From NCBI GenBank assembly GCA_016719295.1, contig JADKAF010000001.1:4216001-4280000 (forward strand): a stretch of 64,000 bases of DNA, given 5' to 3'. The notes below the pieces were generated by a model. That model did no database searches and was not told the origin of the DNA. It saw only the letters and a list, made by a program, of their open reading frames with translations. A program made the position numbers and the translations under genes. Positions within the stretch are counted from its first letter, which is position 1. Each line of letters starts with the position of its first letter. The stretch is from Planctomycetota bacterium (GTDB taxonomy: Bacteria > Planctomycetota > UBA1135 > JADKAF01). Below are positions 27,124-34,247 of this stretch, one piece after another.

Positions 27124-28230
27124 ATGAACCCCTCCGCGCCGCGCCGCCGCACGAGCCTCTGGGCGAAGCTCGCCCTTTCGCTCGCCTCCGGTGCTCTGGC
27201 GCTCGGCGCCTGCGAGCTCGCGGCGCGCGCGCTGCTCCGACCGGTGAAGCCCGGCGAGGGCTACATCTTCACCACGGGCGGGACGAAGGTGCCGCTCTCG
27301 GAGATCGTGCACTTCCTCGGGCGCTCGCCCGATCGCGCGCGCCTGAACCAGATCGGTCCGCGCTCCTTTCTGCTCGAGAACGTGCGCTTCAAGTTCGGCT
27401 ACTCGAACGCGGCGTGGGACTACTTCGATGCGGACGGCTGCGTGCTGGTGCAGCACAACAGCCGCGGCTTCCGCGATCGCGAGTTCCCGCTCGAGAAGCC
27501 GGCGGGCGAGCTGCGCGTGCTGGCACTCGGCGACTCCTTCACCTACGGGCAGGGCGTCGGTCAGGACGATGCGTGGCCGCAGGTGCTGGAGCGCTCGATC
27601 GCGGCGGAGCGCCGAGGTCCCGTCGAGGTCGTGAACGCCGGCTTCGCGAGCGGGCACACGCCGCACTTCTACGCGCCGTGGCTCGCGTCCGACGGCCTCG
27701 CGTTCCAGCCCGACTTGGTGATCGTCGGTCTCTGCTTGAACGACCTCTCCTCCCGCGTGCCGATGATGGCCTACGATCCCGCGGCGGTGAGCGCGGAGGA
27801 GCCGTGGCTGCGCGGCTCGGCGCTGCTCGGCCTGCTGCAGCGGAAGCTCGCGCAGCGCCGTCTCGCCGCGGAGCGCCGCGACTTCGGCGCGGTGGTGCGC
27901 GCCGACGAGACGGAGTGGAAGCTCACGCGAGCGGGCCTGCTCGATATGCAGCAGCGGCTGCGCGAGAAGCAGGTCGGCTTCGTGGTGGCGATCTTCCCCA
28001 TGCTCTCGCAGCTCGCGGGGAGCTACTCCTACGGCGAGCTGCACGAGATGGTGCGCGCGTTCTGCCGCGAGCACGGGATCGCGTGCGTCGATCTGCTGCC
28101 GAAGTTCGAGGGCCGCGACGAGTACGCGCTGTGGGTTCACGCCAGCGATCAGCATCCGAACGACACGGGGCATCGCCTGATGGCCGAGGGCATCCACGAG
28201 TTTCTGCGCGCCGAGGGGCTGCTGCGATGA
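27124..28230 (+). CDS. SGNH/GDSL-family hydrolase, membrane-anchored
   Basis: This 368-residue protein has an N-terminal hydrophobic helix ('LALSLASGALALGACELAA') that acts as anchor or signal. The SGNH blocks follow: 'ALGDSFTYGQG' with nucleophile Ser138, 'VNAGFASG' (block II Gly), 'GLCLNDL' (block III Asn206) and 'DQHPNDTGH' with Asp342/His344. The family covers esterases and acyl- or acetyl-transferases, often acting on polysaccharides. The particular substrate is unknown. The stop overlaps the start of the formylglycine-enzyme-like gene by ATGA, so the two are translationally coupled and probably work on related extracellular targets. Confidence 0.88.
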   Translation: MNPSAPRRRTSLWAKLALSLASGALALGACELAARALLRPVKPGEGYIFTTGGTKVPLSEIVHFLGRSPDRARLNQIGPRSFLLENVRFKFGYSNAAWDYFDADGCVLVQHNSRGFRDREFPLEKPAGELRVLALGDSFTYGQGVGQDDAWPQVLERSIAAERRGPVEVVNAGFASGHTPHFYAPWLASDGLAFQPDLVIVGLCLNDLSSRVPMMAYDPAAVSAEEPWLRGSALLGLLQRKLAQRRLAAERRDFGAVVRADETEWKLTRAGLLDMQQRLREKQVGFVVAIFPMLSQLAGSYSYGELHEMVRAFCREHGIACVDLLPKFEGRDEYALWVHASDQHPNDTGHRLMAEGIHEFLRAEGLLR

Positions 28231-29132
28231 GCGCGCGGCACCTGCAGCGAGCGGGCTTGCTGCTCGCTCTCGCGGCGAGCGGCTGCGGCGATCCGAACGG
28301 CACGACGGCGCCGCAAGCTCCGGCGCGAAACGAGATCTCCGCCGAGCAGCGCGCCGAGCTCGCGCGCCTCGCGGATCCCGCGAGCTGGGAGCTGCTCGAG
28401 GCGGAGCGCCTGGACGGCTGGCCGAAGAAGCTCCGCGATCCCCGCTCGGGCCTCGTCTTCGCGCTGCTGCCCGCGGGCGAGTTCTCGATGGGCTCCTCAA
28501 CCTATGCAGCGGAGATGCCGCGGCACCTCGTGCGCCTCTCGCGTCCGTTCTACATGAGCACGACGGAGCTCAGCGTCGGCGCGTGGAAGCGCTACGTGGA
28601 GCTCCACGGCGGCGATCCCGCGCCGCCCATTGCGAGCGACGACCCGACGCTGCCCGCGACGAACCTGAGCTGGCACGACGCGCAGGCCTACGCGAAGACC
28701 TACGGCTACGCGCTGCCCACCGAAGCCGAGTGGGAGTACGCGTGCGCGGGCGGAATAGCGGGTGCCACGCCGTGGTGGAGCGAGGCCGCTTCCCTCGAGC
28801 GCCGCGCGTGGATCCATGCCAACGCCGGCGAGCGCCTCCATCCCGTCGGCACGCGCGAGGCGAACGAGCATGGCCTCCACGACCTCCTCGGCAATGCCTG
28901 GGAGTGGTGCGAGGACACCTTCATGTCCGGCTACGCCGTCGCCGACCCCGCCGTGGCGCAGGTCGATCCGCTCTGGACGCAGACGCCGCCGCACCGCGTG
29001 CTGCGCGGGGGCTCCTGGTTCACCATGCCCCCCGCGCATCCCACCGATCGCACCGCCGATCTCCCCGCGGCGCGCTCCGCCTTCTACGGCGTGCGCCTGG
29101 TGAAGCGCCTCCCGCCCTCGTCGATCAAATAG
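28227..29132 (+). CDS. Formylglycine-generating-enzyme (SUMF1) family lipoprotein
   Basis: This 301-residue protein has a lipobox-like leader ('LLLALAASGCGD') and the FGE-sulfatase domain: 'LLPAGEFSMGSSTYAAEMPRH', 'LPTEAEWEYACAGG', 'HDLLGNAWEWCEDTF' and 'VLRGGSWF'. Canonical enzymes oxidise a sulfatase Cys to formylglycine with an active-site Cys pair in the C-terminal half. Those cysteines are not evident here, where the tail has 'DLPAARSAFYGVRLVK'. This is probably a non-catalytic or divergent member, of the sort planctomycetes use in binding or signalling. Its stop codon TAG is inside the left arm of a 78-bp palindrome, so the element has supplied or replaced the gene end. Confidence 0.82.
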   Translation: MSARHLQRAGLLLALAASGCGDPNGTTAPQAPARNEISAEQRAELARLADPASWELLEAERLDGWPKKLRDPRSGLVFALLPAGEFSMGSSTYAAEMPRHLVRLSRPFYMSTTELSVGAWKRYVELHGGDPAPPIASDDPTLPATNLSWHDAQAYAKTYGYALPTEAEWEYACAGGIAGATPWWSEAASLERRAWIHANAGERLHPVGTREANEHGLHDLLGNAWEWCEDTFMSGYAVADPAVAQVDPLWTQTPPHRVLRGGSWFTMPPAHPTDRTADLPAARSAFYGVRLVKRLPPSSIK

Positions 29133-29198
29133 GGGTCAGACCCCGATCTGATCGACGGCGCCGTCGATCAGATCGGGGTCTGACCCCTATTTGATCGA
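29121..29198. repeat. Perfect 78-bp palindrome with GGGGTCAGACCCC cores
   Basis: Two 39-nt arms are exact reverse complements with no loop. Each arm itself contains a shorter hairpin, GGGGTCAGACCCC or its complement. The left arm covers the last codons and stop of the FGE-like gene; the right arm ends where the HD-domain gene region begins. The inner motif is of the kind found in REP elements mobilised by tyrosine (Y1) transposases, but no such transposase is in this window. As RNA it would fold as a long hairpin and may also end transcription on both strands. Confidence 0.9.
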
Positions 29199-29224
29199 TG
29201 CTCCACCAACGACGAGACTCCCGC

Positions 29225-29806
29225 ATGCCCCTCACACGCGACGAAGCTTGGCAGCAGCTCTGCGACTGGACGAAGACCGAGGCGCTGCGGAATCACGCGC
29301 GCGCCGTCGAGCTCGTGATGCGCGCGGCCGCGCTGCGCTACGGGCGCGGCGCCGAAGACGTCGAGCGCTTCGGGCTCGCCGGCTTGCTGCACGACGCCGA
29401 CTACGAAGCGTGGCCCGAGGAGCATCCGCGGCACATCGTGGCGTGGCTCCGCGAGAAGCAGGAACCCGAGCTCGCGCACGCGATCGCCGCGCACTACACC
29501 GGCTGGGGCGTTCCGCACGAGTCGGCGCTGGACAAGGCGCTGCTCGCCTGCGACGAGCTCACCGGCTTCGTCGGTGCCTGCTGCCACGTGCGCGAGGGCG
29601 GCATCCTCTCGCTCGAGCCGCCGAGCGTCCTGAAGAAGCTGAAGGACAAGGGCTTCGCCGCGAAGGTCGAGCGCCCCGAGATCCAGCGCGGGATCGAGCT
29701 GCTCGGCGTCGAGCTCGTCGCGCACGTCGCGTTCGTGATCGAGGCGCTGCGGCCGCATGCGCAGGAGCTCGGGCTGCTCGGGCGCTCACCGGCGAAGCCG
29801 AGCTGA
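29225..29806 (+). CDS. HD-domain hydrolase
   Basis: This 193-residue protein has the metal-dependent HD phosphohydrolase pattern: an early His ('RNHARAVELVMRAAA'), the 'HD' pair in 'GLLHDADYEAW', then 'EHPRHIVAWL', 'AIAAHYTGWG' and Asp in 'LLACDELTGFVG'. Length and motif order match small stand-alone HD hydrolases often annotated as metal-dependent phosphohydrolases. I start at the second ATG ('MPLTRDEAWQQL'), since the first one (29198) lies within the palindrome edge. It converges on the GlsB-like gene with only 13 bp between stops. The substrate is unknown. Confidence 0.85.
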   Translation: MPLTRDEAWQQLCDWTKTEALRNHARAVELVMRAAALRYGRGAEDVERFGLAGLLHDADYEAWPEEHPRHIVAWLREKQEPELAHAIAAHYTGWGVPHESALDKALLACDELTGFVGACCHVREGGILSLEPPSVLKKLKDKGFAAKVERPEIQRGIELLGVELVAHVAFVIEALRPHAQELGLLGRSPAKPS

Positions 29807-29819
29807 GCCCGAGGGTCTC

Positions 29820-30068
29820 TCACTTCTTCGAGCGCACCAGCCCGAGCAAGAAGAGCAGCACGACGGCACCCACGAAGGCCGTGATCAGCGCTCCGAGCAG
29901 GCTGCGCTCGGCCGAGATCCCCAGCTCGCCGAAGAGCCAGCCCCCCAAGATCGCGCCCAGGACGCCGATCACGAGGTTCCCGACGAGGCCGAAGTCGCTC
30001 CCCTTCAGCACCTGTCCGGCGAGCCAACCTGCACACACGCCGATCAGCGCGAACCACACGAATTCCAT
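29820..30068 (-). CDS. GlsB/YeaQ/YmgE family membrane protein
   Basis: This 82-residue protein is almost wholly hydrophobic, with three membrane segments and the Gly-rich family pattern 'GVCAGWLAGQVLKG', 'LVIGVLGAILGGWLFG' and 'ALITAFVGAVVLLFLLG'. The family (transglycosylase-associated protein) is linked to general stress responses, but its biochemistry is unknown. A strong Shine-Dalgarno (GAGGAGG) lies 6 nt before the ATG, and a TAGCAT -10-like hexamer is further upstream. It follows the M20 peptidase gene by 36 bp on the same strand and may be cotranscribed with it. Confidence 0.92.
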   Translation of the reverse strand: MEFVWFALIGVCAGWLAGQVLKGSDFGLVGNLVIGVLGAILGGWLFGELGISAERSLLGALITAFVGAVVLLFLLGLVRSKK

Positions 30069-30104
30069 GGGAGCCTCCTCGAGCTCTGCGACCCGAGGTC
30101 GATG

Positions 30105-31175
30105 CTACTCGATCTTCTCCGTGCCGCCGAGGACGCGCGTGCCGAGCGCCTCGAGCATCGCGATGCCTTCTTCCAGCTCCGCGAGCTCGAGATGTTCGTG
30201 CTCCGTGTGCGCGACGTCGATCGTGCCGGGACCGACGAGCGCCACAGCCCCGCCCTGTGCCAGCGCGCGCAGCCGCGGCGCATCCGAGCCGAAGGGCACG
30301 AACACGCGCTCGAAGCCCTCGATCGCGGGAAAACGCGCGCTCGGCGTCTCGTGCACGCGGCGGACGCTGCCGCACGCCGGGGCGAGCGCGGCGACGCGCT
30401 CGAGGAACTGCGAATCGGGGAGGCTCCGCACCAAGAGCTCCGCGCGAGCCTTCTCGGCGAGCACGTTCAGCGCCTCGCCGCCGGCGATACGGCCGATGTT
30501 GAAGACCTCGGGGCCAAGCTCGGGATCGCGCGCGAACGACTGCGCGCGCAAGCGCGCGAGCCAGTCGACGAGCTCGTGCACGGCCGAGAGTCCCTTCTCG
30601 GGAACGCCCGAGTGCGCGGCCCGACCGGCGCACTCCAGCACCAAGGTCATGACACCGCGCTGGCCCGTGGCGAGGCGATTGCTGGTCGGCTCGCCGTCGA
30701 TCACGAGCGCCAGCGAGGGGAAGCGAGGTGCCAGCTCGGTCGCGCGCTGCGCGCCGATGCTGTCCGTCTCCTCGCCGATCACGCCGAGCCACGCGACGTC
30801 GCCCTGGCCCGCGGCGAGGAGTCGGCGCAGCGCTTCGAGCTGCGCCACGATCTGGCCCTTCGCATCACACGCGCCGCGGCCGTAGACGCGCGTGCCTTCG
30901 CGCCGACCGCCGATGTAGGGCGGCACGGTGTCCAGGTGTGTGCTGTAGAGGACGCGCGCGCGCGAGGGATCGCCGAAGCTCGCGATCAGGTTCGTGCGGC
31001 CCGGCGCGATGCGCTGCTCCTCGACCTCCGCGCCGAGCTCCTCGAGATAGGCGCGCAGCGGTCCGAGGCCGCGATCCTCGCTGCCAGTCGTCGTCTCGCA
31101 GCGGATGAGCTCGAGCAGTCGCTCGGAGAGCTCTTCCCGAGAAGGGCGGTGAGACGCAGCGCGGGGATCGCTCAT
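30105..31175 (-). CDS. M20 family metallopeptidase (ArgE/DapE-like)
   Basis: This 356-residue protein has the M20 zinc-peptidase layout. The first metal His lies in 'LYSTHLDTVPPY', the bridging Asp in 'YGRGACDAKG', the catalytic Glu pair in 'GVIGEETDS', then 'VIDGEPTSN', and a C-terminal His in 'IDVAHTEHEHLELAELEEG'. The dimerisation-domain insert begins near 'RGVMTLVLECAGRAAHSGVP'. The family removes acyl groups or cleaves small peptides (ArgE acetylornithine deacetylase, DapE succinyl-diaminopimelate desuccinylase, carboxypeptidase G2). I cannot choose between these, though size and motifs fit ArgE/LysK-like enzymes. The frame runs further upstream without protein character, so the start is set at 'MSDPRAAS'. 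Confidence 0.88.
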   Translation of the reverse strand: MSDPRAASHRPSREELSERLLELIRCETTTGSEDRGLGPLRAYLEELGAEVEEQRIAPGRTNLIASFGDPSRARVLYSTHLDTVPPYIGGRREGTRVYGRGACDAKGQIVAQLEALRRLLAAGQGDVAWLGVIGEETDSIGAQRATELAPRFPSLALVIDGEPTSNRLATGQRGVMTLVLECAGRAAHSGVPEKGLSAVHELVDWLARLRAQSFARDPELGPEVFNIGRIAGGEALNVLAEKARAELLVRSLPDSQFLERVAALAPACGSVRRVHETPSARFPAIEGFERVFVPFGSDAPRLRALAQGGAVALVGPGTIDVAHTEHEHLELAELEEGIAMLEALGTRVLGGTEKIE

Positions 31176-31357
31176 CGAAGCAGAGTTTCTCGAACCGTGG
31201 GGACCAGCGCGGCACGCGCCGCGAGCGCAAGCTACGCAGGTCGCTCCGGCCTGTCCATCGAGGAGCCCCTTCCCGCGCGCAACGACCTCGGTTCTGCTGC
31301 CCTGGACTTCTCTTCGAGTCACGACCCAGACGCGGCCTCGCCTTCCGCGACCTCGCG

Positions 31358-32173
31358 ATGCTCTACGCCGAGCGCCTCCCTCCGCCCGACCTCGCGCCCT
31401 ACGTCCGCCGCTTCTGGCAGGTCGAAGATCGGGCCAGCTACGATGCGCTGCGTCTCGAGCGTATCGTCGCCGATGGCTGCATGGAGCTCGTCGTGCACCT
31501 CGGCGATCGCTATGCGCGCCTCGATGAGCAAGGCCGCGCGCACGAGCAGCCGCGCGTGCTCCTCGCGGGCCAGCTCGAGGGACCGCTGCTGCTGCGGCCC
31601 GGCCGAACCAGCGCGATCGCGGCGATCCGCTTCCAGCCTTGGGGTGCCGCGGCGCTGCGCGGAGTCGCGCCGCGCGAGCTGCTCGGGGAGACGCTCGCTC
31701 TGGAATCTCTGCTCGGCGCGGAGGCCGAGCGACTCGCCGATGCACTCGCTCGATCCCGCGATGTGGAGGCGCGCTTCGAAGTGTTGATCGCCTGGTGTCG
31801 CGCACACCTCGACGCGTCTCCTCGCATCCCCTCCTTCCTCGTCGCGGCCGTGCGACTCGCCGAGCGCTCCGCGGGCAAGCTCCGCGTCGAGGAGCTCGCG
31901 AAGCGAGCGGGCTGCGAGCGCAGGACCCTCGAGCGCGCGTTCGACACCTGGGTCGGGATCACGCCGAAGGTGCACTCTCGCGTGCAGCGCATGCAGCGAG
32001 TCCTCGCCTCGCTCCAGACTCCGCAGCGCGAGTCGCTCGCAGCATTGGCGAGCCGAGCGGGCTTTGCCGATCAAGCGCACTTGACGCGCGAGTTCCTGGC
32101 GTTCGTCGGAATCGCTCCCTCGGCGTACGTGCGCGAGACTCACGGATTGCAGGACGTCCTGATCGAGGGCTGA
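31358..32173 (+). CDS. AraC family transcriptional regulator
   Basis: This 271-residue protein has an N-terminal sensor part of the DUF6597 type ('DLAPYVRRFWQVED', 'IRFQPWGAAALRGV') and a C-terminal double helix-turn-helix about 165-262 ('LRVEELAKRAGCERRTLERA', 'LAALASRAGFADQAHLTREF'). It probably activates a small regulon in response to an unknown ligand. It is divergent from the M20 gene with 180 bp between. Lack of an obvious Shine-Dalgarno leaves the start slightly uncertain. The gene lies just upstream of the Tat/Hcp cluster on the same strand, but the 134-bp gap gives no proof that it controls it. Confidence 0.88.
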   Translation: MLYAERLPPPDLAPYVRRFWQVEDRASYDALRLERIVADGCMELVVHLGDRYARLDEQGRAHEQPRVLLAGQLEGPLLLRPGRTSAIAAIRFQPWGAAALRGVAPRELLGETLALESLLGAEAERLADALARSRDVEARFEVLIAWCRAHLDASPRIPSFLVAAVRLAERSAGKLRVEELAKRAGCERRTLERAFDTWVGITPKVHSRVQRMQRVLASLQTPQRESLAALASRAGFADQAHLTREFLAFVGIAPSAYVRETHGLQDVLIEG

Positions 32174-32307
32174 AGCTCGCGCGCGGCGCGCCCGCGCTCG
32201 GGAAAGATCTTCCACTTGGAGCGTAACGCCGACGCGCGCCTTCGGATTAGCAGGAGCGCGCGCCACGCCGTGGCGCGTCGCTCCCTCCTCCAGCCCCTCG
32301 TACGAAC

Positions 32308-32760
32308 ATGAGCTCGCTCGATCGCCGCGACTTGATGCGCTTCGTCGCCGGCGGCGCCGCCGTCACGGCCGCGGTCCCCGCTCTCGCCACCGCGAGCGAG
32401 GTCTCCGCCGCGGCACCGCTCGCTCCCGACCTCGCTTCCGAGCGCACGCGTACCGCGGAGCGCCTGCCGATCGGCGCGGCCGCGGCGCCGATCCGAGGCG
32501 AAGCCACCGTCGGCCTCTGCCGCTCCTTCGATGCGCAGATCTATCTGCAGCTCGGCAAGCGCGTCCGCGGCTTCGTCGCCGTCGAGGCACGCGGCTTCGC
32601 CATCGCCGCTGCCTGCCAGGCCGCGGGGCGCAAGGTCGCCGTGCAAGCCTGGGGTCACGATCCCGACGCCAACGGCGGGCTCGGTCACTTCGACGGCGCC
32701 GTGCTCGCGATCGATGCGTGCGACCTGCCGGGCGCCGACTCGTTCGGCGAGCTCTCGTAG
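32308..32760 (+). CDS. Small Tat-signal protein upstream of the Hcp genes
   Basis: This 150-residue protein starts with a clear twin-arginine leader ('SSLDRRDLMRFVAGGAAVTA') and a cleavage region rich in Ala. The mature part of about 100 residues ('FDAQIYLQLGKRVRGFVAVE', 'VAVQAWGHDPDANGGLGHFD') is unfamiliar. It sits 57 bp before the first Hcp gene on the same strand and may be cotranscribed with it. An RR leader beside cytoplasm-assembled Hcp proteins is unusual. I assign no function. If the cluster is functional, this protein is a candidate envelope-side partner. Confidence 0.6.
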   Translation: MSSLDRRDLMRFVAGGAAVTAAVPALATASEVSAAAPLAPDLASERTRTAERLPIGAAAAPIRGEATVGLCRSFDAQIYLQLGKRVRGFVAVEARGFAIAAACQAAGRKVAVQAWGHDPDANGGLGHFDGAVLAIDACDLPGADSFGELS

Positions 32761-32817
32761 CGCCGTCGTTCCCTTCCAACGCTCCGACTCGCTGAATTCC
32801 GGCACGAGGTTCCTCCC

Positions 32818-33498
32818 ATGCCCCTGCACGCGTTCCTCGATCTCCGCGGCAAGAAGACCGGCGAGATCAAGGGCTCGGCCCGCCAGAAGACCCGCAAAGG
32901 CAAGATCTCGGTCATCGCGTACACGCACACCATCCAATCGAAGCGCTGGGAAGGCACGCCCGGCGAGCGCAGCGGGCAGCCGAACGGCGACCTGGTGCAC
33001 GGGCGGTTGGTGATCACGAAGGAGCTCGACCACGCGACGCCGAAGCTGCGGAAGGCCATGGCCGAGGGCGACAGCTTCGATCGCTTCGAGCTGCACTGCT
33101 GGCGCGTGCCGCCCGCCGGCGGAGGACCGAACGGCGTCACCGAGGAGAACCACTGGACGGTGCATCTCCACGGCGCGCGCATCGCTGCGATCCGCACCGT
33201 GATGCCCTACGCGCGCGCGGCGGCGAACCAGATGATCCCCGAGTACGAAGAGGTCGAGTTCAGCTACGAGCGCATCGGCACCAACTGGTCCGCGCTCACG
33301 GGCACCAATGCCGAGGTCGGCCAAGCCGACAGCGGTGTCTTCGAGGCCAGCTTCTCCGACACCGACGACCTCGATCAGCTCGGCGCGATCCTGAGCTCCG
33401 TCGGCAAGAAGGTCGGCGAGAGCGTGGCGAAGGATGTCGCGGGAGCGATCCAAGCGGCAGCGAAGGACTACGTGAAGGAACTCCTGAAGGACAAGTGA
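32818..33498 (+). CDS. Hcp-family protein with C-terminal extension (first of tandem pair)
   Basis: Residues 1-158 match the Hcp1 (type VI secretion tube/effector) pattern: 'AFLDLRGKKTGEIKGSARQK', 'GDLVHGRLVITKELDHATPK' and 'YEEVEFSYERIG'. Hcp forms hexameric rings that stack as the inner tube of the secretion machine and is itself exported. Usual Hcp proteins have about 160 residues. This one carries 68 more, with Asp/Ser-rich sequence then a helix-forming tail ('KVGESVAKDVAGAIQAAAKD'). Such extensions can be effector or adaptor parts. A second hcp-like gene follows after 7 nt. No other type VI component lies in this window. Confidence 0.85.
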   Translation: MPLHAFLDLRGKKTGEIKGSARQKTRKGKISVIAYTHTIQSKRWEGTPGERSGQPNGDLVHGRLVITKELDHATPKLRKAMAEGDSFDRFELHCWRVPPAGGGPNGVTEENHWTVHLHGARIAAIRTVMPYARAAANQMIPEYEEVEFSYERIGTNWSALTGTNAEVGQADSGVFEASFSDTDDLDQLGAILSSVGKKVGESVAKDVAGAIQAAAKDYVKELLKDK

Positions 33499-33505
33499 GG
33501 CTCCG

Positions 33506-34174
33506 ATGACCCTACCCGCATTTCTCCGCTTGAAGGTCGGCGGCACGCAGGTGACCGGCTCTTCGCGCTTCAAGGATCGCGAAGGCCAGATCGTCGTCTT
33601 CGGGATGCAGCACGAGATCACGAGCGATCGCGGCCCCGATGGGCACCCCGCGGGCGCGCCGAGGCACCGCTCGCTCGTGATCGTGAAGGACATCGATCGC
33701 GCCTCCCCGAATCTCTACCGCGCGTTCGAGGACAACGTCGTCTTCAGCGAGTTCCTGCTCGAGCTGCAGCGCATGCCGCCCGTGGGCGGCCCGCAGGAGA
33801 GCTACGTGATGATCGGGCTCACCAACCCGCGCATCTCGAGCATCCGCGCGATCATGCCGAACCTGCGCCAGCCCGATAGCCAGCCGCTGCCGGAGCGCGA
33901 GGAGGTCGCGTTCAGCTACGAGCAGATCTCGTGGAAGTACTGGGGCAAGGGCGACGGCTCGGAGTCGGGCGACTCCGACTTCACCGAGACCGATGCGAGC
34001 TTCGAGAAGGATGGCCCGAGCTCCCTCGCGAAGCTCGAGGCGAAGCTGCAGGCCAAAGCAACGGAGCTCGCGCAGACCGCGGGCGACGCGGCCAAGGCCT
34101 GGCTCGCGAACTTCCTCGAGCAGTCCCTGAACGATCCCAACGCCGGCGGTGGCGGTGGCGGTGGCGGCGGATAG
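33506..34174 (+). CDS. Hcp-family protein with Gly-tailed C-terminal extension (second of pair)
   Basis: This 222-residue paralogue of the preceding protein has the Hcp core in residues 1-155 ('FLRLKVGGTQVTGSSRFKDR', 'HRSLVIVKDIDRASPNLYRA', 'REEVAFSYEQISWKYWG'). An acidic linker and a helical region ('LEAKLQAKATELAQTAGDAA') follow, and the protein ends in nine consecutive Gly residues. Core identity with the first copy is moderate, so the pair is not recent. A GAGG site lies 5 nt before the ATG. The Hcp assignment is firm. The purpose of the extension and of the poly-Gly tail is unknown. It may give a flexible tether for cargo or be a simple repeat expansion. Confidence 0.85.
   Translation: MTLPAFLRLKVGGTQVTGSSRFKDREGQIVVFGMQHEITSDRGPDGHPAGAPRHRSLVIVKDIDRASPNLYRAFEDNVVFSEFLLELQRMPPVGGPQESYVMIGLTNPRISSIRAIMPNLRQPDSQPLPEREEVAFSYEQISWKYWGKGDGSESGDSDFTETDASFEKDGPSSLAKLEAKLQAKATELAQTAGDAAKAWLANFLEQSLNDPNAGGGGGGGGG
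34145..34171 (+). repeat. GGC/GGT tandem repeat coding a poly-Gly tail
   Basis: A run of GGCGGT-type hexamers ends the second Hcp gene. Such tracts change length by slippage, so the tail is expected to vary among relatives. Confidence 0.75.
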
Positions 34175-34247
34175 CCGACGCTCCCTCCCGCTCCAAGCCA
34201 CTCTCGCTCTGCAACGACGCAAGCGCCTCGACCTTCGGCTCCGCTCC

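Noticed and set aside
32247..32507. Minus-strand frames opposite the Tat-signal gene
   Set aside because: No ribosome site or motif, while the plus-strand frame has a clear twin-arginine leader.
34141..34174. Poly-Gly repeat as a possible CRISPR or minisatellite
   Set aside because: Short hexamer tract inside a coding frame that ends in a stop; no spacers.
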